From NCBI GenBank assembly GCA_024679635.1, contig JAIBDA010000076.1:1-6624 (forward strand): DNA of 6,624 nucleotides, written 5' to 3'. Shown here piece by piece: positions 6,578-6,624 of this stretch. The notes below the pieces were generated by a model that saw only the letters and a list, made by a program, of their open reading frames with translations, searched no databases and was not told where the DNA came from. The stretch's first letter is position 1. Each line of letters starts with the position of its first letter. The position numbers and the translations under genes are program-made. This DNA is from Amphritea sp. GTDB lineage: Bacteria > Pseudomonadota > Gammaproteobacteria > Pseudomonadales > Nitrincolaceae.

Positions 6578-6598
6578 CTTTGAGTCTGTCTTTTGGAT
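6560..6598. repeat. Pair of 9-base direct repeats spaced 30 bases apart
   Basis: CTTTTGGAT occurs at 6560-6568 and again at 6590-6598. The 30-base period is close to three helical turns, which would place both copies on the same face of the DNA, a layout common for tandem activator sites. With only two copies in an AT-rich region, chance is a real alternative. Confidence 0.3.
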
Positions 6599-6624
6599 AG
6601 CACAGCTTTGAAGAAAGTTCAGCT

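Larger units (their letters stand above)
6490..6624 (-). promoter_or_regulatory. Control region upstream of the branched-chain catabolic operon
   Basis: No reading frame of the expected type enters this stretch from either side, and it directly precedes the operon's first gene, so it should contain the operon promoter. Read on the minus strand it is strongly A-rich (runs of A6 and A5). I found no convincing -35/-10 pair and no GG-N10-GC sigma-54 pattern. It holds a 17-base imperfect palindrome at 6509-6525, a hairpin followed by a T-run on the plus strand at 6555-6577, and a 9-base direct repeat with a 30-base period (6560-6568 and 6590-6598). Lrp/AsnC-type regulators control related operons in Pseudomonas, but no regulator gene is visible here. 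Confidence 0.5.

Overview
The window reads as ordinary chromosomal DNA of a Gram-negative gammaproteobacterium. The base composition is balanced, about half GC. Every gene has a strong AGGAG-type ribosome binding site. The left part carries the proteobacterial yeaG-yeaH stress pair. Protein style suggests a marine or Pseudomonas/Oceanospirillum-like lineage, but that placement is inference only. All recognised genes lie on the minus strand, so the text follows transcription from right to left.

Right part (6624 to 2255): a control region of about 135 bases is followed by four tightly packed genes. These encode a leucine (branched-chain amino acid) dehydrogenase, then the E1-alpha, E1-beta and E2 subunits of a 2-oxoacid dehydrogenase complex. 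The junctions are an 11-base gap, an 8-base overlap and a 4-base ATGA overlap, which indicates one translationally coupled operon. The first enzyme deaminates Leu/Ile/Val to branched 2-oxo acids. The E1/E2 complex then decarboxylates these and transfers the acyl group to CoA. The E3 subunit (dihydrolipoamide dehydrogenase) is not in the operon and must come from elsewhere. The E2 has unusual residues at positions that are normally conserved in its catalytic and E1/E3-binding motifs.

Middle (2076 to 2254): a 179-base intergenic region. It shows no convincing terminator for the operon. It does hold a sigma-S-like -10 element for yeaG and a leader RNA with competing, possibly pseudoknotted, stems and two minimal upstream reading frames.

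Left part (2075 to 1): a full-length YeaG/PrkA-type serine protein kinase with a P-loop, then, 39 bases on, the first 37 codons of a YeaH (DUF444) protein cut by the window edge. In enterobacteria this pair belongs to the general stress and nitrogen-starvation response.

I saw no RNA genes, CRISPR arrays, insertion sequences or phage genes. I do not see a clearly new multi-gene system. The points most worth checking are the E2 substitutions, the yeaG leader, the control region upstream of the leucine dehydrogenase gene, and possible read-through from branched-chain catabolism into the stress kinase operon.
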